36,533 nucleotides of DNA from a virus: positions 1 through 36,533 of IMG/VR virus record IMGVR_UViG_3300009285_001314. One strand, 5' to 3'. The notes below the pieces were generated by a model, which saw only the letters and a program-made list of their open reading frames with translations, ran no database searches and was not told where the DNA came from. Numbering within the stretch: position 1 is the stretch's first letter; every line of letters begins with the position of its first letter. The translations under genes and the position numbers were made by a program. Shown here in pieces: positions 24,334 through 29,633 of the stretch.

Positions 24334-24773
24334 GTTATCGCCCTCTCTTTAAGTGTTTCCCAACTTTTTAACTTCTCTCCCATTTCGGCATATAACGCTA
24401 CTCTCTCCGTCGGGTTATCCGTCTGACTGGCTTTCAGGCTTAACTCGCGCTGCCAAGATTCTATCTGCCGGTCAAACATGATTCCCATGCATTCGTAATA
24501 TCGATTTTCGTTCAGGGCGTCGATGTCGAAATCCCCGGCCTCGCGCTTCTGATGGAATTCAGCCTCAAAACCGGCGAACAGACTGATTAAATCCTCATTA
24601 TCGGGCGTGTGGGATATTTCGGCTCTTACCGCGTCGACCAATAAGTCGGACTCGCAGAACTGCAAAGCCATGTGGACGCGTGCCCGCGGGTCTTTAACCT
24701 TCCCGCGAGTTTTTATTTCCCCGGCATATCTGACTACTTTGAGTAGGATTTCACCGTCTATATACATTTCCAT
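24330..24773 (-). CDS. Hypothetical helical protein, replication operon
   Basis: A 147-residue acidic, mainly helical protein (MEMYIDGEILLKVVRYAG; later RQIESWQRELSLKASQTD). The ATG lies inside the end of the helicase gene, with AAGGT before it. Its place immediately after a replicative helicase is where many phages encode helicase loaders or other accessory proteins, but no motif confirms that. Confidence 0.6.
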   Translation of the reverse strand: MEMYIDGEILLKVVRYAGEIKTRGKVKDPRARVHMALQFCESDLLVDAVRAEISHTPDNEDLISLFAGFEAEFHQKREAGDFDIDALNENRYYECMGIMFDRQIESWQRELSLKASQTDNPTERVALYAEMGEKLKSWETLKERAIT

Positions 24774-26041
24774 TTCGCTACCTTCGAGTTGAAATAAAAT
24801 TGTTCTTCACAACGGAAGCCGTTCCGGTTCTTGGCTACCTCGACATTCACAAGCCAGTCGTAATCATCGGGATCGACGGAATCCCGGTAAAGCAGGATCA
24901 CCACATCGGCATCGTTTTCAAGTTCCCCGGCTTCCTTCAGGTCCCAGATCGTCGGCTTCCGTCGTTGCTTCCGGGACTTCGAATCGGGGCGCGTGAGTTG
25001 CGACAGGATAATCATCGCGCATTTATTCTGCCCGTTCAGGACGCGCGTCCAGCCGGATAAATGCCCCATTTGCTGCCGCCGATCCCCGCGAAATTGCTTG
25101 CTGGAATTAAGCCGCTGAATATAATCGAGAATAATGAGGTCGACGCCACCGCGGTTATAGGTTTCCTTGAACGTGTCCTCAACGTCAAGTTCGTTCGCGG
25201 TCGGCATGTAAGCGATGGTCAAGGCACCGCCTGAGTCCACAATCTCGCGTCTCAGTGTGGCCATAGCATGATGGGCGATTATCCGGTTCGTGTTCGCCTT
25301 GATTAATCCGATGCCGGTTTCTGTGACCGTGCTTGCGATGCGTTTAATCATTTCGTCGGGCGACATTTCAAGCGACACAAACAGGACCCGCTTCCCCTTC
25401 CGGGCGTTAGCAAGCGCAATTTCCGTCGCGAAAGCGGTCTTACCGTGCGATGACCAGGCGCCGATGACCATCGTATTGCAGGGGTATAGTGTAACTTTGT
25501 CGCTTATTGTTTCAAAGGGAATCTCGATTAAACTAACTTCCCCGGTTTGGAGATGCTCGCAGAATTCGTCGTATTCCTCCGCCGCTTCGTCGAGTGTCCG
25601 GACCTTAAACCGCTCTGATTTCGGTTTCAGTTCCCCGAAACTCTCGACCGCGAAGCTGTAAATTTCCGCTGCCGATTTCCCGTTCTGACTGTAAGCCCCG
25701 ATCACATGGGCGATCTTGGCCATAGTCCGCTTGCCACTGAGTTCCCGGACGTCGAAAAAGTATTGCTGAAAATTCGATCGGATAACGGATGTCACCGGAA
25801 GCGTAAAAAGCCGGTCGACATGCTCTTGATTTTCAAGCCGGGAAGCGACATTGGAAAAACTAATCGAGCTTCCTGCTTGGACTACTTTTTGCATCGCGAC
25901 AAATATTGCCTTCGACTCAATGAGGCAGAAATCATCCAGCGTCAATTTCAGGACGGCCTTCACCGCGAGATCGGGTTCCCGGATACAGGCTGCCAAGAAG
26001 TGGGACTCTGCCATTTTCTCAACCTTGCCTTCAGAATTCAT
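24758..26041 (-). CDS. DnaB-type replicative helicase
   Basis: A 427-residue ring helicase. Residues 1 to about 110 form a DnaB N-terminal-like helical domain (MAESHFLAACIREPDLAVKA). The RecA-like domain has Walker A at 194-202 (GAWSSHGKT, with serines in place of some glycines), SLEMSPDEM near 223-231, Walker B at 302-307 (LIILDY), ILSQLTR and the arginine-containing H4 region (KEAGELENDADVVILLYR). It unwinds DNA at the phage fork. The start has GGGAGG about eight bases before the ATG and lies 11 bases inside the initiator gene. Confidence 0.88.
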   Translation of the reverse strand: MNSEGKVEKMAESHFLAACIREPDLAVKAVLKLTLDDFCLIESKAIFVAMQKVVQAGSSISFSNVASRLENQEHVDRLFTLPVTSVIRSNFQQYFFDVRELSGKRTMAKIAHVIGAYSQNGKSAAEIYSFAVESFGELKPKSERFKVRTLDEAAEEYDEFCEHLQTGEVSLIEIPFETISDKVTLYPCNTMVIGAWSSHGKTAFATEIALANARKGKRVLFVSLEMSPDEMIKRIASTVTETGIGLIKANTNRIIAHHAMATLRREIVDSGGALTIAYMPTANELDVEDTFKETYNRGGVDLIILDYIQRLNSSKQFRGDRRQQMGHLSGWTRVLNGQNKCAMIILSQLTRPDSKSRKQRRKPTIWDLKEAGELENDADVVILLYRDSVDPDDYDWLVNVEVAKNRNGFRCEEQFYFNSKVAKWKCI

Positions 26042-27023
26042 CGCAATCGCCTCCCTGCAGACCGGTTAAAACCGGGTCGGGTTCCGCGGTCGACATGCCC
26101 TGACGTCCCTGTTCAAGCCGTTCCTTCCGGTCGACGTCCTCCGAAATGACCAGTTCGTCGACATGCCGGATGAACATCTCCCATTTGTGGCCGGCTACCC
26201 ATTTAACCTGAAATTCGTCGCAGTCCGCGGGATCGAGTCCGATGAAGTAATCCATCGCATTCTTTACCTGGGTTTCTGTAAGTCCCCGCTTTAAACACGT
26301 CCGGACGTTAGGGAGAGCATGAGCAAAGGGAATCGACGGCTTAAAACCCCACCGCTTAAAATGGGTAAGAACGTAATGCCCTTGACACCTTTCAGCGGGA
26401 TCATCGGATTTAATCCAATCCTCGGCAGTCCGTCTTTTAGTTTTTTTTTCAGGGCTGTCCGATGCTTTATCGGACGAATCTTTCCTAAGATTCTTCTTAG
26501 GAGACGGAGGAGGAGGAGGAGGAGGAGGAGGAGCGGTGCTTGTAGCGGACGTTTTTAGCGTTTTAGCAGTGCTTGTAGCTACGCTTGAAGCGGTGCTTGT
26601 AGCGGATTTTATGACTGAAATCCTTTCCTGCAGGTATTTTTCACCTTCGAGGGATGTCATCATACCGCGGTTTATTTTGGCCGCGACGTTCCCTTTGATC
26701 GCTCGGATTTTCCTTTCCGGAGCCGCTACGACGTAAGCCTGGTGAAACTCCCACTCATGGACTTCATACTGACCGTCTATTTCGTCCACAAGCCGCACTT
26801 CAAGCAGTGCTTGTAGAAAAGTCCCGGGATCACCTTTCCATCCGGCGGCAATGTCCACGTCGAGCGGGTCCATGCCGTTCATTTTGCCGGTCGGATGATT
26901 TATGGCGATGAAGCACCAAAACCGGATCAAACACCGGTACGCGGGTTCGCCCAATAGTCGGTACAATTTTTCAATTTTTGGGTGGTCGGGGTTGTCGCAA
27001 GCGATTCTGATATCTGTGTTCAT
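26031..27023 (-). CDS. Replication initiator (lambda O-like architecture)
   Basis: A 330-residue protein. Residues 1 to about 110 form a winged-helix-like DNA-binding region (KIEKLYRLLGEPAYRCLIRF; VHEWEFHQAY). A low-complexity linker has three ATSTA repeats and nine prolines (165-173). The C-terminal domain (about 195-300) is a likely helicase-contact module. The start at 27023 is chosen because AAGGA lies seven bases before it; a longer frame to 27062 runs through the leader hairpins. The linker DNA contains iteron-like repeats, as lambda O contains its origin. It lies directly before the helicase gene. The family name is inferred from architecture and context. Confidence 0.7.
   Translation of the reverse strand: MNTDIRIACDNPDHPKIEKLYRLLGEPAYRCLIRFWCFIAINHPTGKMNGMDPLDVDIAAGWKGDPGTFLQALLEVRLVDEIDGQYEVHEWEFHQAYVVAAPERKIRAIKGNVAAKINRGMMTSLEGEKYLQERISVIKSATSTASSVATSTAKTLKTSATSTAPPPPPPPPPSPKKNLRKDSSDKASDSPEKKTKRRTAEDWIKSDDPAERCQGHYVLTHFKRWGFKPSIPFAHALPNVRTCLKRGLTETQVKNAMDYFIGLDPADCDEFQVKWVAGHKWEMFIRHVDELVISEDVDRKERLEQGRQGMSTAEPDPVLTGLQGGDCDEF
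26457..26501. repeat. Two adjacent inverted repeats beside an A/T tract, possible origin element
   Basis: GTCCGAT/ATCGGAC (26457-26463 and 26469-26475) and CCTAAGA/TCTTAGG (26484-26490 and 26495-26501) lie side by side inside the initiator gene. A run of nine A/T pairs lies just to the left (26441-26449) and the iteron-like repeats begin 31 bases to the right. Together they look like an origin, though both dyads are short. Confidence 0.5.
26532..26603. repeat. Iteron-like repeats AGCRGTGCTTGTAGC inside the initiator gene
   Basis: Three 15-bp copies at 26532-26546, 26565-26579 and 26589-26603 differ at one position (G or A). A fourth, 14-base match lies at 26803-26816, and a half copy GCTTGAAGC at 26583-26591. 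They encode the ATSTA peptide repeats of the linker. Iterons inside the initiator gene are known from lambda-type origins. Peptide repetition alone is the rival explanation, but the fourth copy lies in a different protein segment. Confidence 0.6.
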
Positions 27024-27025
27024 AA

Positions 27026-27142
27026 GCTGGTCCTTCAGGGGAGTCCGGCTAAGGACCAGCAAAGGCCGGACTCCCCCAGAAACGAAAAACGCGCTTACCC
27101 GGTCAAGGATGCGCGTCTTGTAATTGTTCTCCCTTGACCGGG
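27026..27142 (-). promoter_or_regulatory. Structured leader of the replication operon with two interleaved hairpin pairs
   Basis: Four perfect inverted repeats are arranged as two A-B-A'-B' sets in the minus-strand leader. Set 1: an 11-bp stem (27142-27132 with 27108-27098) overlaps a 6-bp GC stem (27116-27111 with 27094-27089, extendable by A-U/G-U pairs) followed by TTTTTCGTTT. Set 2: a 12-bp stem (27076-27065 with 27049-27038) overlaps a 10-bp stem (27060-27051 with 27035-27026). The last arm contains AAGGA, the initiator's ribosome binding site. Members of each set cannot easily form together, which suggests alternative terminator/antiterminator and closed/open translation states. Confidence 0.7.
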
Positions 27143-27152
27143 GTACTCAAGA

Positions 27153-27181
27153 ATCTTAAACTAATTTTATCCGCCTGTCAA
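27153..27181 (-). promoter_or_regulatory. Promoter for the replication operon
   Basis: TTGACA (27181-27176), 17 bases, TAAGAT (27158-27153) on the minus strand, overlapping the 3' end of HNH gene 3. The predicted start near 27146 is just before the first leader stem, so the whole structured leader (about 120 bases) would be transcribed. TTGACAGGCGG resembles the operator-like TTGACAAANGG at the switch. Confidence 0.6.
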
Positions 27182-27674
27182 GATTTTTTGCCTTGTTGTA
27201 TTGTTTCCGCCTTCCGAAATTTAATCTATCTCGATTTTTCAGCCAATATCGATAGCTGCCTTGCCTGCTTTTCTCAGGATGTGATGCGTGGTATTCCTTT
27301 TGATATTGGCATTTTCTTAATTTATCGGCTTCTATGCTGTTGTTTTCGGTGCAGATACCATAATATTTATATATATATTTAATAAGCAGTTCACTATGGC
27401 TGGTCACCGCTCGTTTGTTTATTATTGTGTGAACTTGAGAATGGCAGGAAGCGCATAATATATGGCATTTTTCTATTTCCCTAAGAATCGCCCCTATTGA
27501 ACTACCCGCCATGCTCGGAGGATTCATTGTTTTTCTTTCGGGTTCAATATGATGGAAAACTAAATTATTCATTGATCCGCAAACCCGGCAACCATAATGT
27601 TCTTTATATTTCTTAATGAACAATTGATGTTTCCACAATATATCGGTTTTAGAATGTTGATTATTTCTAGTCAT
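27156..27674 (-). CDS. HNH endonuclease (HNH gene 3)
   Basis: A 172-residue nuclease from the ATG at 27674 (MTRNNQHSKTDILWK). Zinc cysteines in GCRVCGS and LCASCHS, an FHHIEPER pair and CHSQVH form the HNH site in the first 110 residues. The C-terminal tail is basic and Tyr/Arg-rich (QKEYHASHPEKSRQG; LKNRDRLNFGRRKQ), likely DNA-contacting. The DNA is A/T-rich compared with the replication genes. The chosen ATG lies seven bases after a perfect -10 box and has no ribosome binding site; an upstream TTG at 27710 is part of the -35 box. Probably a mobile homing gene between switch and replication operon. Confidence 0.85.
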   Translation of the reverse strand: MTRNNQHSKTDILWKHQLFIKKYKEHYGCRVCGSMNNLVFHHIEPERKTMNPPSMAGSSIGAILREIEKCHILCASCHSQVHTIINKRAVTSHSELLIKYIYKYYGICTENNSIEADKLRKCQYQKEYHASHPEKSRQGSYRYWLKNRDRLNFGRRKQYNKAKNLDRRIKLV

Positions 27675-27681
27675 GGGGTAA

Positions 27682-27710
27682 ATTATAGCTTGATAAATAT
27701 TTATTGTCAA
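27682..27710 (-). promoter_or_regulatory. Perfect sigma-70 consensus promoter for HNH gene 3
   Basis: TTGACA (27710-27705), exactly 17 bases, TATAAT (27687-27682), then seven bases to the ATG at 27674. Both hexamers match consensus fully. The spacing predicts a transcript starting at or next to the A of the start codon. Confidence 0.85.
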
Positions 27711-27722
27711 TCGTTTATTATT

Positions 27723-27760
27723 AAAAAAAGTACCCCGGCCAACTTTCCCGCTGACCGGGG
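27723..27760 (-). terminator. Intrinsic terminator just downstream of the leftward switch promoter
   Basis: In the minus-strand RNA CCCCGGTCA pairs with TGGCCGGGG (9 bp with one G-U), loop of 10, then TAC and seven T residues (27729-27723). It lies about 45 bases after the predicted start of the leftward promoter at 27840-27812 and before the HNH gene 3 promoter. Confidence 0.85.
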
Positions 27761-27805
27761 CTTCTCGTAGGAGGATTGAGAATGAGATACTGCAACTTAC
27801 TCACA
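27723..27805 (-). ncRNA. Candidate small RNA (promoter-terminator unit without a convincing gene)
   Basis: Transcription from the perfect leftward promoter would begin near 27805 and stop at the T-run near 27723, giving an RNA of about 80 bases. It has no ATG; only a GTG-initiated 27-codon frame without a ribosome binding site is present. An unpaired segment CTCAATCCTCC could pair with the leader of the gene at 28690. This is inferred; it may instead be an attenuated leader of an ancestral replication operon interrupted by HNH gene 3. Confidence 0.5.
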
Positions 27806-27811
27806 CTCAGG

Positions 27812-27840
27812 ATTATAACCAGCGATTTCCCGTTTGTCAA
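27812..27840 (-). promoter_or_regulatory. Leftward switch promoter, perfect consensus
   Basis: TTGACA (27840-27835), 17 bases, TATAAT (27817-27812) on the minus strand. The -35 box forms one arm of the inverted repeat shared with the repressor promoter. Confidence 0.85.
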
Positions 27841-27860
27841 ATTTTTCTATTGACAAATGG
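27830..27860. promoter_or_regulatory. Operator-like inverted repeat over two divergent -35 boxes
   Basis: CCGTTTGTCAA and TTGACAAATGG are inverted copies (10 of 11) separated by nine bases. Each arm contains the -35 box of an outward-facing promoter. A third copy, TTGACAAAGGG, overlaps the -35 box of the early promoter at 28093. One protein bound here, most simply the adjacent repressor, could control all three promoters. Confidence 0.7.
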
Positions 27861-27878
27861 TAGCCCTTATGTTAATTT
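27850..27878 (+). promoter_or_regulatory. Repressor promoter, leaderless geometry
   Basis: TTGACA (27850-27855), 17 bases, TAATTT (27873-27878; weak match), then six bases to the ATG at 27885. No ribosome binding site is present. A repressor message starting at its own ATG is known from lambda cI transcribed from PRM. Confidence 0.6.
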
Positions 27879-27884
27879 ATTTTC

Positions 27885-28091
27885 ATGGTTAAGAAACTTT
27901 ATACCCTCAGAATCGAAAAAATCAAGCGGCTGATGAAGGCTTACGAAATCAGCAATAGCGCGCTGATAGCGGAGTCTACGCTATCCCGTCGGACGGTCGA
28001 GGAAGTCCTCGCGGGTACGCGAAACGCGAATCCAGCCACTTTAAAGCTGATGGAAATTTCCATAAAAAATTTACGAAAAGGGATTATTTAG
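27885..28091 (+). CDS. Small Cro/CI-like HTH repressor
   Basis: A 68-residue basic protein about the size of lambda Cro. The helix-turn-helix lies at about residues 15-45 (MKAYEISNSALIAESTLSRR followed by TVEEVLAGTRNANPATL), of the XRE/Cro-CI type in which an A/S-L-S-R turn contacts DNA. No dimerisation or cleavage domain follows. It lies between two promoters that carry the operator-like sequence, so it probably binds both and sets the switch between leftward and rightward transcription. Whether it acts as Cro or as the maintenance repressor cannot be told from sequence. Confidence 0.75.
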   Translation: MVKKLYTLRIEKIKRLMKAYEISNSALIAESTLSRRTVEEVLAGTRNANPATLKLMEISIKNLRKGII

Positions 28092-28092
28092 C

Positions 28093-28121
28093 TTGACAAA
28101 GGGTACACCATCTGTTACGCT
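28093..28121 (+). promoter_or_regulatory. Rightward early promoter
   Basis: TTGACA (28093-28098), 17 bases, TACGCT (28116-28121), preceded by TGT, so an extended -10 element may compensate for the weak hexamer. It begins two bases after the repressor stop, and its -35 region TTGACAAAGGG matches both arms of the operator-like repeat. It would drive the long plus-strand operon. Confidence 0.65.
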
Positions 28122-28166
28122 TGTCTCATCTTAAAGGCACCGACCTTTCCGGCAGGAGCGCAAACG

Positions 28167-28319
28167 ATGACAATCAAAGCATATCAAATCACAGCTAAGG
28201 GAAAAAACAAAGAGGTTGTTATCCCGGATGTATCCGAAGGATTGCCCAGTATGGCAATCTGGGAAATCGTGAGATGTTATCTTCTAAATGCTACATGCTG
28301 GGAGATTGTTCGGGACTGA
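28167..28319 (+). CDS. Small hypothetical protein, first early gene
   Basis: A 50-residue protein, MTIKAYQITAKGKNKE at the N-terminus, with a C-terminal helix (PSMAIWEIVRCYLLNATCW). AGGAG lies nine bases before the ATG. It is the first gene after the early promoter. No family recognised. Confidence 0.6.
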   Translation: MTIKAYQITAKGKNKEVVIPDVSEGLPSMAIWEIVRCYLLNATCWEIVRD

Positions 28320-28383
28320 TACCACAAGCCGGGGCGCGACGGGAAACGCGCAGGCTGGCGAGCATACGCGAGGAGCATTGACG

Positions 28384-28626
28384 ATGGAAAACTGTAAGAA
28401 ATGTCATCACAAAAAAATGAGAATCTGCCAGTGGGCGGATAATCCCAAAAACTGCCAGGACTACTGGGAAGGACAATATGAGTTAATGGGATGTGATTCT
28501 CCAGACGGTAGACGATGCGTTTTCAACGCAGTACCGACAGGACAATTTCAGCCGGGCGGATGTACTCATTTCAACGGTTGCCGATTACGCGCCGGAACCA
28601 ATGAATGCGCGAACAGCGAATACTAA
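28384..28626 (+). CDS. Cysteine-rich small protein
   Basis: An 80-residue protein starting MENCKKCHHKKMRICQW, with GAGGAG before the ATG. Eight cysteines, including a CxxCHH pair and later GGCTHFNGCRL, suggest one or two zinc sites. A longer frame from 28288 has no suitable site. Function unknown; one of a group of cysteine-rich early proteins in this window. Confidence 0.65.
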   Translation: MENCKKCHHKKMRICQWADNPKNCQDYWEGQYELMGCDSPDGRRCVFNAVPTGQFQPGGCTHFNGCRLRAGTNECANSEY

Positions 28627-28640
28627 GCCAACACTACACT

Positions 28641-28669
28641 CCCCCCTGACCCGTCGCCGGGCAGGGGGG
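28641..28669. other. GC-rich perfect hairpin between early genes
   Basis: CCCCCCTG (28641-28648) pairs perfectly with CAGGGGGG (28662-28669), with an inner CCCG/CGGG stem. No T-run follows on either strand, so it is not an intrinsic terminator. It ends next to the ribosome binding region of the next gene and may protect, process or modulate the message. Confidence 0.75.
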
Positions 28670-28689
28670 ATTGAGGAGCGTGACACACG

Positions 28690-28890
28690 ATGAAAATGTG
28701 TAACACATGTACTGAGAATGGGAGAGAGGATAAGGGAAAGTGTGCGATCCATGATGTCCAAGTTCAGGATATCAGCGAGTCATTCAGCGGGGAATGCAAA
28801 AGCTATGCCGACAAGTGCGTTGGTTGTCCCCATTTCGAGACTGTCGGCACTGATGCGGAGGGATGCCGGAAACCCGCTTGCGTAAAGTGA
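28690..28890 (+). CDS. Cysteine-rich small protein
   Basis: A 66-residue protein (MKMCNTCTENGREDKGKC) with nine cysteines in CxxC-type pairs (CNTC, CVGCPHF) and a final CRKPACVK. GAGGAGCGTGACACACG precedes the ATG. Zinc binding is likely; the partner is unknown. Confidence 0.65.
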   Translation: MKMCNTCTENGREDKGKCAIHDVQVQDISESFSGECKSYADKCVGCPHFETVGTDAEGCRKPACVK

Positions 28891-28947
28891 CATTTTTGTC
28901 CGGTTGAACATCGGGCGGGGAACTTTTTCTAAGGAGCGTAAACGAGA

Positions 28948-29217
28948 ATGACGGAAATGACACAGGAATTAAAAGCGAAAATCAAGGAACTATCCGCAGA
29001 GCATTTTGAAGAGGCTTATGCGATGGGCGAGGAACATGAGCGCATAAAGTGGATGGAGGATCATAACCGCATCCGCGCTGCCGTCGCCAAGCTCAGGGAT
29101 GAGGCGCGGACAAATCTTCACATCTGGGAAAGCCATAAATACCAAGAGCGTTACGACGCATACACCCGCGTCCTCACCCTGCTCGACGGGGAGGTTACTG
29201 ATGGAACGACTAATTGA
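28948..29217 (+). CDS. Hypothetical helical protein
   Basis: An 89-residue charged, mostly helical protein (MTEMTQELKAKIKELSAEH; RIRAAVAKLRDEARTN). AAGGAGCGTAAACG precedes the start. The 3' end overlaps the next gene by 17 bases. No family recognised. Confidence 0.6.
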   Translation: MTEMTQELKAKIKELSAEHFEEAYAMGEEHERIKWMEDHNRIRAAVAKLRDEARTNLHIWESHKYQERYDAYTRVLTLLDGEVTDGTTN

Positions 29218-29362
29218 CATCCCCACATCATCGGACGAATCCTGCCCCTGCATCGGTTGTCCGGAATACTGGCAGTGTTTCACCGACGCCGGGGACGCCG
29301 GATGCCCACGACCGGATCGACTCTGCAAGATCGGGAGCGTAGCAGATGCACAAAGGAACTGA
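29201..29362 (+). CDS. Cysteine-rich mini-protein
   Basis: A 53-residue protein starting MERLIDIPTSSDESC with GGGAGG six bases before the ATG, inside the end of the upstream gene. Six cysteines (CPCIGCPEYWQC; GCPRPDRLC) suggest a compact metal-bound or disulfide knuckle. The stop lies 17 bases inside the next gene. Confidence 0.6.
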   Translation: MERLIDIPTSSDESCPCIGCPEYWQCFTDAGDAGCPRPDRLCKIGSVADAQRN

Positions 29363-29633
29363 CCGGATAGGCGTCCGCATCCAGACGTCGCTTAGTGGCG
29401 TCCTGGTACGATGTGCGCCGGGGCAGGTGGTAGAGGCTATCGAATGGCGGGAATTGCGCCTGCTGCCCTGTGAGAGCGTACAGGCGGTATCTGTGAGACA
29501 TCTTGCAAAACTCGCGGATACCGGGCCGGTCGACTTCACGGACGGGGATGCGGATCGGGAGCGCCAGGACTGGCAGGACGGGCTTGACGCGGACAGGATT
29601 CGAAATAGAGAACTTTACGGGAGCGAACAATAA
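29346..29633 (+). CDS. Hypothetical protein
   Basis: A 95-residue protein starting MHKGTDRIGVRIQTSLSG with GGGAGCG before the ATG. A beta-rich first half (VLVRCAPGQVVEAIEW) and an acidic helical end (DGDADRERQDWQDGLD). The stop is immediately followed by the next ATG. Confidence 0.55.
   Translation: MHKGTDRIGVRIQTSLSGVLVRCAPGQVVEAIEWRELRLLPCESVQAVSVRHLAKLADTGPVDFTDGDADRERQDWQDGLDADRIRNRELYGSEQ

Noticed and set aside
26441-26449. Run of nine A residues in the initiator message as a slippery frameshift site
   Set aside because: The alternative frames close soon after and the main frame continues as a sensible C-terminal domain.
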